Source: Paucibacter sp963740455
GTDB taxonomy: Bacteria; Pseudomonadota; Gammaproteobacteria; Burkholderiales; Burkholderiaceae_C
Reading direction: 5' to 3'
Assembly: GCA_963740455.1 (NCBI GenBank)
Contig: CAVUEF010000013.1
Coordinates: 310,001 to 374,000 of the forward strand
Length of the DNA stretch: 64,000 nt
The first letter of the stretch is position 1. Each line of letters begins with the position of its first letter. The position numbers and the translations under genes were made by a program. Positions 9,216-18,196 of the stretch are shown in pieces. The notes beneath the pieces are model-generated. The model was not told the origin of the DNA, did no database searches, and saw only the letters and a program-made list of their open reading frames with translations.

Positions 9216-9680
9216 TCACGACAGCGCGGCGATCACCTCGGCGGGCGCCTGCACGAGTTCGATCAACACGCCCTCACCGGCAACCGGAAATTCCTGATTG
9301 CTCTTCGGGTGAATGAAGCAGATGTCGTGACCGGTGGCACCCTTGCGAATGCCACCCGGCGCGAAGCGCACACCGTGCGCCGTCATCCACTCGACCGCCC
9401 GGGTCAAATCGTCGACCCACAGGCCCACGTGGTTGAGCGGCGTGGTGTGCACTGCGGGTTTTTTGTCGGGGTCGAGCGGCTGCATCAGATCGACTTCGAC
9501 CTTGTGCGCACCGGAACCGATGGCGCAGATGTCTTCATCGACATTCTCGCGCTCCGACCTGAAGTTGCCCGTCACCTCAAGCCCCAGCACATCGACCCAG
9601 AGCTTGCGCAAGGCGGCCTTGTCGGTCCCGCCAATGGCAATTTGCTGGATGCCGAGAATTCTGTAGGGTTTGTCCATCAT
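9216..9680 (-). CDS. VOC-family protein, probable methylmalonyl-CoA epimerase
   Basis: A vicinal-oxygen-chelate fold protein of 154 residues from the ATG at 9680 (an ATG one codon later, at 9677, gives the more usual start). It has two beta-alpha-beta modules: the second carries NHVGLWVDD near residue 83 and GVLIELVQAP near the C-terminus, supplying His and Glu metal ligands. In the first module Gln (IQQIAIGGTD) occupies the usual His position, which the VOC fold tolerates in some enzymes. The gene begins 7 bases after pccA in a propionyl-CoA operon, so epimerisation of (S)- to (R)-methylmalonyl-CoA is the likely role. A glyoxalase-type enzyme remains possible. Confidence 0.72.
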   Translation of the reverse strand: MMDKPYRILGIQQIAIGGTDKAALRKLWVDVLGLEVTGNFRSERENVDEDICAIGSGAHKVEVDLMQPLDPDKKPAVHTTPLNHVGLWVDDLTRAVEWMTAHGVRFAPGGIRKGATGHDICFIHPKSNQEFPVAGEGVLIELVQAPAEVIAALS

Positions 9681-9687
9681 TCGAAGC

Positions 9688-11763
9688 TCATTCAAAGCGC
9701 AGGATGGGCTGATCGACCGACAGACTCTCGCCCGTCTTGGCCAGCACCTCGGCGATCGTGACGTCCTGGGTGGCGAGCAGGACGTTTTCCATCTTCATCG
9801 CTTCGATCACCGCCAGACGCTCGCCGGCCTGTACCGATTGCCCGGGCTGGACAGCGACATGCGCCAGCAGCCCCGGCATCGGCGAGAGCAGGAACTTGCT
9901 GGTGTCGGCGGGCGCCTTGTAAGGCATCAGCGCGTGCAACTCAGACGCGCGCGGCGACAGCACCATGACGTCGATCGCCAATCCGTTGTGTTGCACGCGG
10001 TAGGCCAAGGGGTTCTTGGGCGTGCCGCGTTCGGCTTGCACGGTGAAGGGCGCGCCGTTGACCGTGCCGCAGATGCGGATGTCGTTCAGCCGTGACAGGC
10101 ACACGATGCGATAGACGTTTGTGTCCACGCGCACCAGCGCTTCGCCGAGTTGGCCGACGAATTCGGAGATATGCAGGACGCGGCGCGCGTACCGGCCGGC
10201 GCCCTGATTCACCAAGGCCACGTAGTCATGCTCGATGCGCACTTCGTGGCCCGGCAACTGGCCGGTGATGCCGGCCTCGCGCTCGCGTGCCTTGCGCCGG
10301 ATGAAGCCGGCAACGGCAACCAGGAAGTCCGGGTCCGGATGGCTGACGTCTTCGGCACGAAAGCCTCCGCTGTAGTGCTGGGCGATGAAGCCGGTGTTGA
10401 AGTTGCCGGTCGCAAATTGCGGATGCGCGAGCAAGGCCGCCTGAAACGGAATATTGCTCGAAATGCCCCGGATCACATAGGCATTGAGGGCTTCGCGCAT
10501 GCGCGCAATGGCGTCGACGCGGTCTCGACCGTGCACGATGAGCTTGGCAATCATCGAGTCGTAGTACATCGGGATCTCGCCGCCCTCGTACACGCCGGTG
10601 TCGACGCGCACGCCACCGAACTTGTCATCCGAATAGGCGGGGCCCGTGAGCGTCTTGCGACCCTGCTCCAGCGACTGCTCCGGTGGCTGGTACTTCACCA
10701 GGCGGCCGGTCGAGGGCAGGAAGTTGCGCAGCGGGTCCTCGGCGTTGATGCGGCACTCGATTGCCCAGCCTTCGCGCCGGATGTCCTGCTGCTTGAAGGC
10801 GAGCGGCTCACCAGCGGCGACGCGGATCATCTGCTCGACCAGATCGAGACCGGTGATGCACTCGGTCACCGGATGCTCGACTTGCAGCCGCGTGTTCATC
10901 TCCAGAAAGTAGAAGCTCTGGTCCTTGCCGACCACGAATTCGACCGTGCCCGCGCTCTGGTAGTTCACGGCCTTGGCCAGCGCCACCGCCTGCTCTCCCA
11001 TGGCCTGGCGCGTGGCCTCGGAGATGAACGACGACGGAGCCTCCTCGATCACCTTCTGATGGCGACGCTGGATCGAACACTCGCGCTCCCACAGATAGAC
11101 CACATTGCCATGCGCATCGCCCAGCACCTGGATCTCGATATGGCGCGGCTCCTCGACATATTTCTCGATGAAGACGCGGTCGTCGCCGAAGCTGGCAGCC
11201 GCCTCGTTGCGGCAGGTCGTGAAGCCCTCGAAGCAGTCCTTGTCGTTGAAGGCCACGCGCAAGCCCTTGCCGCCGCCGCCGGCACTGGCCTTGATCATGA
11301 CCGGGTACCCCACCCGCCCAGCAATCTCGACCGCATCTTCGGCGCTCAGAATCGGCTCGTTATGCCCCGGAATCGTGCTCACATGGGCCGCGCTGGCGAG
11401 CTTCTTCGAGGCGATCTTGTCGCCCATCGCGGCAATCGAATGATGCTTGGGGCCGATGAAGGTCAAGCCCTCTTCCTCTACGCGGCGCGCGAACGCTTCG
11501 TTCTCGCTCAGGAAACCGTAGCCAGGATGGATGGCTTGTGCGCCGGTGCTCTTGGCCGCGGCAATGATCTTGTCGGCCACCAGATACGACTCGCGCGACG
11601 GCGCCGGCCCGAGCAGCACGGCCTCGTCGGCCAGTTCCACATGGCGCGCGTCGCGGTCGGCCTCGGAGTAGACCGCCACCGTCTTGATGCCCATCTGCCT
11701 GGCGGTCTTGATGATGCGGCAGGCGATCTCCCCGCGGTTGGCAATGAGGATTTTCTTAAACAT
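9688..11763 (-). CDS. pccA: propionyl-CoA carboxylase, biotin carboxylase/carrier subunit
   Basis: A biotin-dependent alpha subunit of 691 residues from the ATG at 11763 (MFKKILIANRGEIACR, the family start). It has an N-terminal biotin carboxylase region with ATP-grasp loop GGGGKGLR near residue 164 and substrate motif EMNTRLQVEHPVTE near 285. A C-terminal biotinyl domain carries the acceptor lysine in EAMKMENV near residue 656. With PccB it carboxylates propionyl-CoA to (S)-methylmalonyl-CoA. The gene order with pccB, meaB and mutase specifies propionyl- over acetyl- or methylcrotonyl-CoA. Confidence 0.93.
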   Translation of the reverse strand: MFKKILIANRGEIACRIIKTARQMGIKTVAVYSEADRDARHVELADEAVLLGPAPSRESYLVADKIIAAAKSTGAQAIHPGYGFLSENEAFARRVEEEGLTFIGPKHHSIAAMGDKIASKKLASAAHVSTIPGHNEPILSAEDAVEIAGRVGYPVMIKASAGGGGKGLRVAFNDKDCFEGFTTCRNEAAASFGDDRVFIEKYVEEPRHIEIQVLGDAHGNVVYLWERECSIQRRHQKVIEEAPSSFISEATRQAMGEQAVALAKAVNYQSAGTVEFVVGKDQSFYFLEMNTRLQVEHPVTECITGLDLVEQMIRVAAGEPLAFKQQDIRREGWAIECRINAEDPLRNFLPSTGRLVKYQPPEQSLEQGRKTLTGPAYSDDKFGGVRVDTGVYEGGEIPMYYDSMIAKLIVHGRDRVDAIARMREALNAYVIRGISSNIPFQAALLAHPQFATGNFNTGFIAQHYSGGFRAEDVSHPDPDFLVAVAGFIRRKAREREAGITGQLPGHEVRIEHDYVALVNQGAGRYARRVLHISEFVGQLGEALVRVDTNVYRIVCLSRLNDIRICGTVNGAPFTVQAERGTPKNPLAYRVQHNGLAIDVMVLSPRASELHALMPYKAPADTSKFLLSPMPGLLAHVAVQPGQSVQAGERLAVIEAMKMENVLLATQDVTIAEVLAKTGESLSVDQPILRFE

Positions 11764-11976
11764 CGAAGTCTCCAATTCCGGAATCAGTTCTTGTCTGTGC
11801 CCGCAATGGGCGCGGCGCATCCGCCTCCGCTCATGTCCCCCGCCCTGCGGGCTCCTCCTTTACTTCGCTGCGGCAGACACGCCGCACCCATTGCTGCGGA
11901 GGAAGCTCTCGAACCAGACCATCGCCCAGGCAGTCCGATCCAGCGCTAGACAAAGTCATGGCAAATCTCACCCCAC
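11764..11976. repeat. pccB-pccA intergenic region with a GC-rich repeat-like segment
   Basis: This 213-base gap between two genes of one operon has no convincing ORF. Its middle (about 11820-11895) contains a stretch (cgccctgcgggctcctcc, then cttcgctgcggcagac) of a type scattered through Comamonadaceae intergenic DNA; that resemblance is from memory. It may be an mRNA-stabilising or decaying repeat. Confidence 0.35.
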
Positions 11977-13509
11977 TCACAGCGGGATGTTGCCATGCTT
12001 GCGCCACGGGTTTTCCAGCTTCTTGTCTTTCAGCATCGCCAAGCTGCGGCAGATGCGCTTGCGCGTTTCATGCGGCTGGATCACGTCGTCGATGAAGCCG
12101 CGCGCGCCCGCCACAAAGGGATTGGCAAAGCGCGCCTTGTACTCGGCTTCGCGGGCGGCGAGTTTGACCGGATCGCCCTTGTCTTCACGGAAGATGATCT
12201 CCACCGCGCCCTTGGCGCCCATCACCGCGATCTCGGCGTTGGGCCAGGCGAAGTTGACGTCGCCGCGCAAATGCTTGGACGACATCACGTCGTAAGCGCC
12301 GCCATAGGCTTTGCGCGTGATCACCGTCACCTTGGGCACCGTGCACTCGGCATAGGCGTAGAGCAGCTTGGCACCATGCTTGATGATGCCGCCAAACTCC
12401 TGAGAAGTACCCGGCATGAAGCCGGGCACATCGACGAAGGTCAGCACCGGAATGTTGAAGGCGTCGCAAAAGCGTACAAAGCGCGCGGCCTTGATGGCGC
12501 TCTTGATGTCGAGACAACCGGCCAGCACGAGCGGCTGATTCGCGACGATGCCCACGGTCTGGCCTTGCATGCGCGCAAAGCCTGTGACGATGTTCTTCGC
12601 GTAGTCGGCTTGCAGCTCGAAGAAGTCACCGTCGTCGACGACCTTGAGAATCAGCTCCTTCATGTCGTAGGGCTTGTTGGCGCTGTCGGGCACCAAGGTG
12701 TCGAGCGACATGTCGAGCCGGTTGGCGGGGTCGCCGCTGGGCCGGGTCGGCGCCTTTTCGCGGTTGTTCAGCGGCAGGTAGTTGAAGAAGCGCCGCAGCA
12801 TCAGAATCGCCTCGACATCGTTGTCGAAAGCCAGGTCGGCCACACCGCTCTTGCTGGTGTGCGTGCCGGCGCCGCCAAGCTCCTCGGCGGTCACCTCTTC
12901 ATGCGTGACGGTCTTCACCACCTCGGGGCCGGTGACGAACATATACGAGCTGTCCTTCACCATGAAGATGAAGTCGGTCATGGCCGGCGAATAGACCGCG
13001 CCGCCGGCGCAAGGGCCCATGATCATGCTGATTTGCGGAATCACCCCCGAGGCCATCACATTGCGCTGGAACACTTCGGCGTAGCCGCCCAGACTTGCCA
13101 CGCCCTCCTGGATGCGCGCGCCGCCCGAGTCGTTCAGTCCGATCACCGGCGCGCCGACCTTCATCGCCTGGTCCATCACCTTGCAGATCTTCTCGGCGTG
13201 CGACTCGGACAGCGCGCCGCCAAACACGGTGAAGTCCTGGCTGAAGGCAAACGCCAGGCGACCATTGATCATGCCGTAACCGGTGACGACACCGTCGCCG
13301 GGAACACGCAAGTCAGCCATGCCGAAATCAACGCAGCGGTGCTCGACGAACAAATCCCATTCCTCGAAAGTGGCCTCGTCGAACAACAACTCGAGGCGTT
13401 CTCTCGCCGTCAGCTTGCCCTTGCCATGCTGCGCGGCGATGCGCTTTTCGCCGCCTCCGAGCCGCGCGCGCGCCCGCTTTTCTTCGAGCATTTGTTGGAT
13501 TTCATGCAT
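11977..13509 (-). CDS. pccB: propionyl-CoA carboxylase, carboxyltransferase subunit
   Basis: The beta subunit that moves carboxyl from biotin to propionyl-CoA. It has 510 residues from the ATG at 13509 (MHEIQQMLEEKRARARLGGG, a typical start). The N-terminal crotonase-like half carries GGARIQEGV near residue 125 and CAGGAVYSPA near 165; the C-terminal half carries DVPGFMPGTSQE near 375 and KAYGGAYDVMSSK near 415. Partner of pccA downstream; meaB and the mutase gene lie upstream in the same direction. Confidence 0.95.
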   Translation of the reverse strand: MHEIQQMLEEKRARARLGGGEKRIAAQHGKGKLTARERLELLFDEATFEEWDLFVEHRCVDFGMADLRVPGDGVVTGYGMINGRLAFAFSQDFTVFGGALSESHAEKICKVMDQAMKVGAPVIGLNDSGGARIQEGVASLGGYAEVFQRNVMASGVIPQISMIMGPCAGGAVYSPAMTDFIFMVKDSSYMFVTGPEVVKTVTHEEVTAEELGGAGTHTSKSGVADLAFDNDVEAILMLRRFFNYLPLNNREKAPTRPSGDPANRLDMSLDTLVPDSANKPYDMKELILKVVDDGDFFELQADYAKNIVTGFARMQGQTVGIVANQPLVLAGCLDIKSAIKAARFVRFCDAFNIPVLTFVDVPGFMPGTSQEFGGIIKHGAKLLYAYAECTVPKVTVITRKAYGGAYDVMSSKHLRGDVNFAWPNAEIAVMGAKGAVEIIFREDKGDPVKLAAREAEYKARFANPFVAGARGFIDDVIQPHETRKRICRSLAMLKDKKLENPWRKHGNIPL

Positions 13510-13514
13510 ATCAG

Positions 13515-13578
13515 ACCTTTCGCAGGGCCGCCCCAAGAAGGGGCTGAGCCCCCTCGGGGGGCAGCCCATGTAGTGGGC
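13515..13578. repeat. Burkholderiales-type GC-rich hairpin repeat in the meaB-pccB gap
   Basis: The gap contains a compact inverted-repeat segment (ccccaagaaggggctgagcc, then ccctcggggggcagccc) with several overlapping C/G-run hairpins. Similar elements pepper Comamonadaceae genomes; that is recalled, not searched. It could attenuate or stabilise the operon transcript between meaB and pccB. Confidence 0.45.
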
Positions 13579-13587
13579 GTGGGGGTT

Positions 13588-14595
13588 TCAATTCGAGTCC
13601 CCTGAAAACTTGTTCAACAGGTCGCGTGCGGCAGTGGATGGCGCGAGCTGCCCCTGCAACACGCGCTCGGTGGTCTCGGCCAGCGCCTCGCGCACGGCAG
13701 GCGCCTGCGAAAACTGCTGCTTCAGTCCGGCGTGGATGCGTTCCCACATCCAGGCCAGCGCCTGATGCTGGCGCTTGGCGGCAAAGCGTCCGTTGGCCTG
13801 CTGCAGCGCTTTGAATTGCGTCACGGCGGCCCAGAAGCGGTCGATACCGTCGGCCTTCAGCGCGCTCAGTTGCATCACCTGGGGGTGCCAGATATTGGTG
13901 CCGTGATGGTCGTGCTCAGAGTGCCCCTGCAGACCGAGCAAGCGCAGGCTCGAAGCGATCTGTGCCAGCGCGCGCGTGGCGGCGGTGGCGTCCAGATCGG
14001 CCTTGTTGATCACCACGAGATCAGCCAGTTCCATCACGCCTTTCTTGATGGCCTGCAAATCGTCGCCGGCATTGGGAAGCTGCAGCAGGCAATACATATC
14101 GGTCATGCCGGCCACGGCGGTCTCGCTCTGACCCACGCCAACGGTCTCGACGATGACGATGTCGAAACCCGCCGCCTCGCACACCAGCATGGCTTCGCGC
14201 GTCTTCTCGGCCACGCCGCCGAGCGTGCCGCTGCTCGGGCTGGGGCGGATATAGGCGCGCTCGACCATCGAGAGCCGCTCCATGCGCGTCTTGTCGCCGA
14301 GGATAGAGCCGCCCGACACGCTGCTGCTGGGGTCCACCGCCAGCACCGCGACGCGGTGGCCGCGCTCGATCAGGAATAGCCCCAGCGCTTCGATGAAAGT
14401 GCTCTTGCCCACGCCAGGCACCCCTGAAATGCCGAGGCGAAACGAGCGACCGGTGTGCGGCAGCAGTTCGGTCAGCAGCGCGTCGGCCGCATCGCGATGG
14501 TCGGCGCGAGTTGATTCCAGCAAGGTGATGGCCTTCGCCACGGCACGGCGCGGAGCGGCACCCGTTTGGCCAAGGATGACGGTGGCCAGAGTCAT
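13588..14595 (-). CDS. meaB: MeaB, GTPase chaperone of methylmalonyl-CoA mutase
   Basis: A G3E-family GTPase (older name ArgK) of 335 residues that gates cobalamin loading and protects the mutase. Walker A is GVPGVGKST near residue 59, followed by VDPSSSVSGGSILGDKTRM, the G3 region ETVGVGQSE near 153 and the guanine-specificity motif NKAD near 206. The ATG overlaps the stop of the upstream GNAT gene (ATGA), indicating translational coupling. The gene clusters with the mutase and pcc genes. Confidence 0.95.
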   Translation of the reverse strand: MTLATVILGQTGAAPRRAVAKAITLLESTRADHRDAADALLTELLPHTGRSFRLGISGVPGVGKSTFIEALGLFLIERGHRVAVLAVDPSSSVSGGSILGDKTRMERLSMVERAYIRPSPSSGTLGGVAEKTREAMLVCEAAGFDIVIVETVGVGQSETAVAGMTDMYCLLQLPNAGDDLQAIKKGVMELADLVVINKADLDATAATRALAQIASSLRLLGLQGHSEHDHHGTNIWHPQVMQLSALKADGIDRFWAAVTQFKALQQANGRFAAKRQHQALAWMWERIHAGLKQQFSQAPAVREALAETTERVLQGQLAPSTAARDLLNKFSGDSN

Positions 14596-15068
14596 GTGCT
14601 GACCCCTGAGGCGTGGACCGCTTGCGGGCGCCAGCGGTATTCGATGTCGAACTCCTGCTCCTCGACGACTTCGAATCCATGGTGCAGATAGAAACGATTG
14701 GCATCGCTGAGCTTGAGCGCGGCCAGCGTCACGGCCTTGGCTTCAAGGCACGCCTGCGTCTTGATATGCGCCATCACCCAGGCACCTATGCCCTGGCGTT
14801 GCTCGGCGGGACGAATGTAGAGATGGTCCAGGCGCAAGACCTGGCCCTGATCGGCGGCATGTAAAGGACGCAGCGTGAAGAAGCCGACGCGCGCACCATC
14901 CTTGACGATATGGCGCATATACGGTGGGGCAAAACCTGCCAGCAGGCGCTCGCGCGCGCGCTCCGGGTCGAAGCGGCCGAGTCGCTCCAGGCTGGTCCGC
15001 AACGCCTCCATGCGCAGCGCCAACATCGCCTCAAAATCTTCGGCAGCCACCGGCTCCAGCGTCAGCAT
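14592..15068 (-). CDS. GNAT-family N-acetyltransferase
   Basis: A 158-residue protein of the GNAT fold; the acetyl-CoA loop RPAEQRQGIGAWVM lies near residue 90, followed by the C-terminal FYLHHGFEVVEE motif. The ATG at 15068 is 11 bases after the mutase stop; a TTG at 15083 would overlap it. The stop overlaps the meaB start. It is wedged between mutase and MeaB genes in a tight operon. The substrate is unknown; acylation of a pathway protein is only a thought. Confidence 0.85.
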   Translation of the reverse strand: MLTLEPVAAEDFEAMLALRMEALRTSLERLGRFDPERARERLLAGFAPPYMRHIVKDGARVGFFTLRPLHAADQGQVLRLDHLYIRPAEQRQGIGAWVMAHIKTQACLEAKAVTLAALKLSDANRFYLHHGFEVVEEQEFDIEYRWRPQAVHASGVST

Positions 15069-15079
15069 GGGCGAGATTC

Positions 15080-17242
15080 TCAAGTCGCAAGCGCTTCGCG
15101 GATTTGCTCCAGCACATGCTTTGCGCTGGCCGGGATCGGCGTGCCGGGTCCGTAAATGCCTTTGACGCCGGCATCGAACAGGAATTCATAGTCCTGCGCC
15201 GGTATCACGCCACCGACAAACACGATGATGTCGCCGCCGCCCTGCCTGCGCAGTTCGTCGATGATGGCCGGCACCAGGGTCTTGTGGCCGGCGGCCAGCG
15301 TCGATACGCCCACCGCATGCACGTCGTTCTCGATCGCCTGGCGTGCGCATTCCTCGGGGGTCTGGAACAGCGGGCCGATGTCCACATCGAAGCCCAGATC
15401 GGCATAGGCGGTGGCCACCACCTTGGCGCCGCGGTCGTGTCCGTCCTGTCCGAGCTTGGCAATCATCACGCGCGGACGCCGACCCTGCACTTTGGCAAAT
15501 TCTGCGATCTCTTGCTGCAATTTGGCCCAACCCTCGGCCGAGTCGTAGGCGGCGGCGTAGACGCCGGTGACCTTTTGCGTGTCAGCGCGGTGGCGCCCGA
15601 AGACTTCTTCCATGGCGTCGCTCACCTCTCCGACGGTGGCGCGCAAACGCACCGCCTTGATGCTCAGATCGAGCAGATTGCCCTCGCCGCTGCGCGCCGC
15701 TTGTGTGAGCGCCGCCAGCGCCGCCTTCACCGCGGCGTTGTCGCGCTTGGCGCGGGTCGCCTTGAGACGCTCGATCTGCGCGTCGCGCACCTTGACGTTG
15801 TCGACTTCCAGCGTGTCCATCGCGTCCTGCTTGTCAAGCCTGTACTTGTTGACGCCGACGATCACGTCCTTGCCCGAGTCGATGCGTGCCTGTTTCTCGG
15901 CCGCACTCGCCTCGATTTTCAGCTTGGCCCAGCCCGAATCGACCGCCTTGACCATGCCGCCCATCACGTCGACCTCTTCGATGATGGCCCAGGCCGCGTC
16001 AATCATGTCCTGGGTGAGCGACTCCATCATGTAGCTGCCGGCCCAGGGGTCGATCACATGCGTGATGTGGGTCTCTTCCTGGATGATGAGCTGGGTGTTG
16101 CGGGCGATGCGCGACGAGAACTCGGTGGGCAGCGCGATCGCCTCGTCGAGCGAATTGGTGTGCAGCGACTGCGTGCCGCCAAACACCGCGGCCATCGCCT
16201 CGATGGTGGTGCGCACGACATTGTTGTACGGGTCCTGCTCGGTGAGCGACCAACCCGAAGTCTGCGAGTGCGTGCGCAGCATCAGGCTCTTCGGGTTCTT
16301 GGCATTGAAGCCCTTCATGATGCGGCACCACAAGAGGCGCGCCGCGCGCATCTTGGCGATCTCGAGGTAGAAGTTCATTCCCACCGCCCAGAAGAACGAC
16401 AGCCGCGGCGCAAACTCGTCGACGTCCAGCCCCTTGGCAATGGCGGTCTTCACGTATTCCTTGCCGTCGGCCAGCGTGAAGGCAAGTTCGAGCGCCTGCG
16501 TCGCGCCGGCCTCCTGTATGTGATAGCCGCTGATCGAGATCGAGTTGAACTTCGGCATGTTCTTGGCCGTGTACTCGATGATGTCGCCGATGATGCGCAT
16601 CGACGGCTCGGGCGGGTAGATATAGGTGTTGCGGACCATGAACTCCTTGAGGATGTCGTTCTGTATGGTCCCGCTCAAACGCTCCTGCGCCACGCCCTGC
16701 TCTTCGGCCGCGACGATGTAGCCGGCCAGCACCGGCAGCACCGCACCGTTCATCGTCATGCTCACACTCACCTTGTCGAGCGGTATCTGGTCAAACAGGA
16801 TCTTCATGTCCTCGACCGAATCGATCGCGACGCCGGCCTTGCCCACGTCGCCGGTGACGCGCGGATGGTCGCTGTCGTAGCCGCGGTGCGTCGCCAGGTC
16901 GAACGCCACGCTCACGCCCTGCCCGCCGCCGGCCAGGGCCTGGCGATAGAAGGCGTTCGATTCCTCGGCAGTAGAGAAGCCCGCGTACTGGCGAATCGTC
17001 CAGGGCCGCACCGCGTACATGGTGGCCTGCGGTCCGCGCAGATAGGGCTCAAAACCAGGCAGGGTGTTGGCGTACGGCAGATCAGCCGTGTCGGCCGCCG
17101 TGTACAAGGGCTTGAGCGCCATCCCTTCAGGCGTGTGCCAGGTCAGCGCATCGACATTGCCAGCGGGCGCCGATTTCGCGGCCGCCTTCTGCCAGGCGGC
17201 GAGGGTCGCAGCTTCGAATTCGGGGCGGTTCTTCTCGGACAT
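15080..17242 (-). CDS. scpA: methylmalonyl-CoA mutase
   Basis: An adenosylcobalamin-dependent enzyme that rearranges (R)-methylmalonyl-CoA to succinyl-CoA. It has 720 residues, the single large-chain (MutB/Sbm) form. The catalytic TIM barrel includes FSTAEESNAFYR near residue 89 and RTHSQTSGWSLTEQDPYNN near 320. The C-terminal B12-binding domain carries GQDGHDRGAK near 600, whose His is the lower cobalt ligand, then GVSTLAAGHKTL. The start at 17242 (MSEKNRPEF) is preferred to an in-frame ATG six codons upstream. It is first in the propionate operon and divergent from a GntR regulator. Confidence 0.96.
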   Translation of the reverse strand: MSEKNRPEFEAATLAAWQKAAAKSAPAGNVDALTWHTPEGMALKPLYTAADTADLPYANTLPGFEPYLRGPQATMYAVRPWTIRQYAGFSTAEESNAFYRQALAGGGQGVSVAFDLATHRGYDSDHPRVTGDVGKAGVAIDSVEDMKILFDQIPLDKVSVSMTMNGAVLPVLAGYIVAAEEQGVAQERLSGTIQNDILKEFMVRNTYIYPPEPSMRIIGDIIEYTAKNMPKFNSISISGYHIQEAGATQALELAFTLADGKEYVKTAIAKGLDVDEFAPRLSFFWAVGMNFYLEIAKMRAARLLWCRIMKGFNAKNPKSLMLRTHSQTSGWSLTEQDPYNNVVRTTIEAMAAVFGGTQSLHTNSLDEAIALPTEFSSRIARNTQLIIQEETHITHVIDPWAGSYMMESLTQDMIDAAWAIIEEVDVMGGMVKAVDSGWAKLKIEASAAEKQARIDSGKDVIVGVNKYRLDKQDAMDTLEVDNVKVRDAQIERLKATRAKRDNAAVKAALAALTQAARSGEGNLLDLSIKAVRLRATVGEVSDAMEEVFGRHRADTQKVTGVYAAAYDSAEGWAKLQQEIAEFAKVQGRRPRVMIAKLGQDGHDRGAKVVATAYADLGFDVDIGPLFQTPEECARQAIENDVHAVGVSTLAAGHKTLVPAIIDELRRQGGGDIIVFVGGVIPAQDYEFLFDAGVKGIYGPGTPIPASAKHVLEQIREALAT

Positions 17243-17360
17243 GCTGATTCTTTCTTGCATCTCTATCGCGGCAATGTATGCCTGCTCGGCCGCCTTTTGG
17301 CGTTTCAGTCATGAAATTCCGCCCAGGTGGTGGCTGCGCAAGGTTTCGATCTTGAAAGCA

Positions 17361-17390
17361 ATCATACATGATGCATAATTATGCATTCAA
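17361..17390 (-). promoter_or_regulatory. mutase operon promoter with an embedded palindromic operator
   Basis: On the minus strand TTGAAT (17385-17390) and TATGAT (17361-17366) are 18 bases apart. The perfect 16-bp palindrome ATGCATAATTATGCAT (17371-17386) fills the spacer and touches the -35 box, a classic repressor position. The divergent GntR/FCD gene next to it is the obvious candidate binder. The region is strikingly AT-rich. The assignment of protein to site is inference. Confidence 0.6.
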
Positions 17391-17436
17391 ATATGACGCA
17401 AACCTGACGCTCCGACGCCGCCGCTACGCTTCCACC

Positions 17437-18132
17437 ATGCCCAAATCGGTCAAATCCGCGCCACTCGCCACGCCCCCTGCGGCTCTGCCAGAGCCGCCAC
17501 GCGCGCCCATGTTTGCGCCACGCGCGCTCTACGAGCAAGTGGCCGAGCGGCTGCGCCAGCAAATCTTCGCGCGCGAGTTGCAACCCGGCAGCTGGATCGA
17601 CGAGCAGCGCCTGGCCCAGGATTTCGGCATCAGCCGCACGCCCATGCGCGAAGCGCTCAAGGTGCTGGCCGCCGAAGGGCTGGTCACGATGAAGGTCAGG
17701 CGCGGCGCTTATGTCACCGAGATGTCCGAGCAGGATGTGGCCGAGGTCTATCACCTGCTGGCCCTGTTGGAAAGCGATGCCGCGGCCGAGCTGGCCGGAC
17801 GTGCCACCACGGCGCAGCTGAAGATCCTGCAACAACTACACGCAGAGCTCGAGAGCGCAGCGCGCGAGCGCACCCGGTTCTTCGCCATCAACGAGGCCTT
17901 TCACATGCAGTTGCTCGAGCTTGCGGGCAACCGCTGGCGCACCCAGGTCGTGACCGACCTGCGCAAGGTCATGAAGCTCAATCGCCATTTGTCGCTGTTC
18001 AAGCAAGGCCGCCTGGCCGAATCGCTGGACGAGCATCGTCGTTTGATGCAGGCCCTGCTGGCGCGCGATGTCAAGGCCACGCAAGCCCTGGTGCTCGAAC
18101 ATTTCCGCAATGGCTTGGCTGCCGCGGCCTGA
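17437..18132 (+). CDS. GntR-family regulator, FCD (FadR-like) subgroup
   Basis: A 231-residue protein. The winged helix-turn-helix lies near residues 30-95 (LAQDFGISRTPMREALKVLA, then EGLVTMKVRRGAYV). The all-alpha FCD effector domain follows, with metal-ligand-type residues in FFAINEAFHMQLLELAGN and the C-terminal DEHRRLMQAL. I chose the ATG at 17437 because longer in-frame starts at 17368 would put the palindromic operator inside the gene. Transcribed away from the mutase operon, it probably senses a propionate-pathway intermediate and represses that operon. Effector unknown. Confidence 0.85.
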   Translation: MPKSVKSAPLATPPAALPEPPRAPMFAPRALYEQVAERLRQQIFARELQPGSWIDEQRLAQDFGISRTPMREALKVLAAEGLVTMKVRRGAYVTEMSEQDVAEVYHLLALLESDAAAELAGRATTAQLKILQQLHAELESAARERTRFFAINEAFHMQLLELAGNRWRTQVVTDLRKVMKLNRHLSLFKQGRLAESLDEHRRLMQALLARDVKATQALVLEHFRNGLAAAA

Positions 18133-18196
18133 GGCCTGGCCAACGCCGCGGTTGCCAGGCAGCGACCCGCCGCCAAGAGCTGCGAGCCGCCGGCCG

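Noticed and set aside
14924..17314. 796-residue plus-strand open frame
   Set aside because: It is antisense to the methylmalonyl-CoA mutase gene, has biased composition rich in Arg/His/Gly, and is an effect of high GC at third codon positions.
17243..17436. Cobalamin riboswitch before the B12-dependent mutase
   Set aside because: The leader is short and AT-rich, and I see no B12-box-like conserved segment; a repressor palindrome explains the region better.
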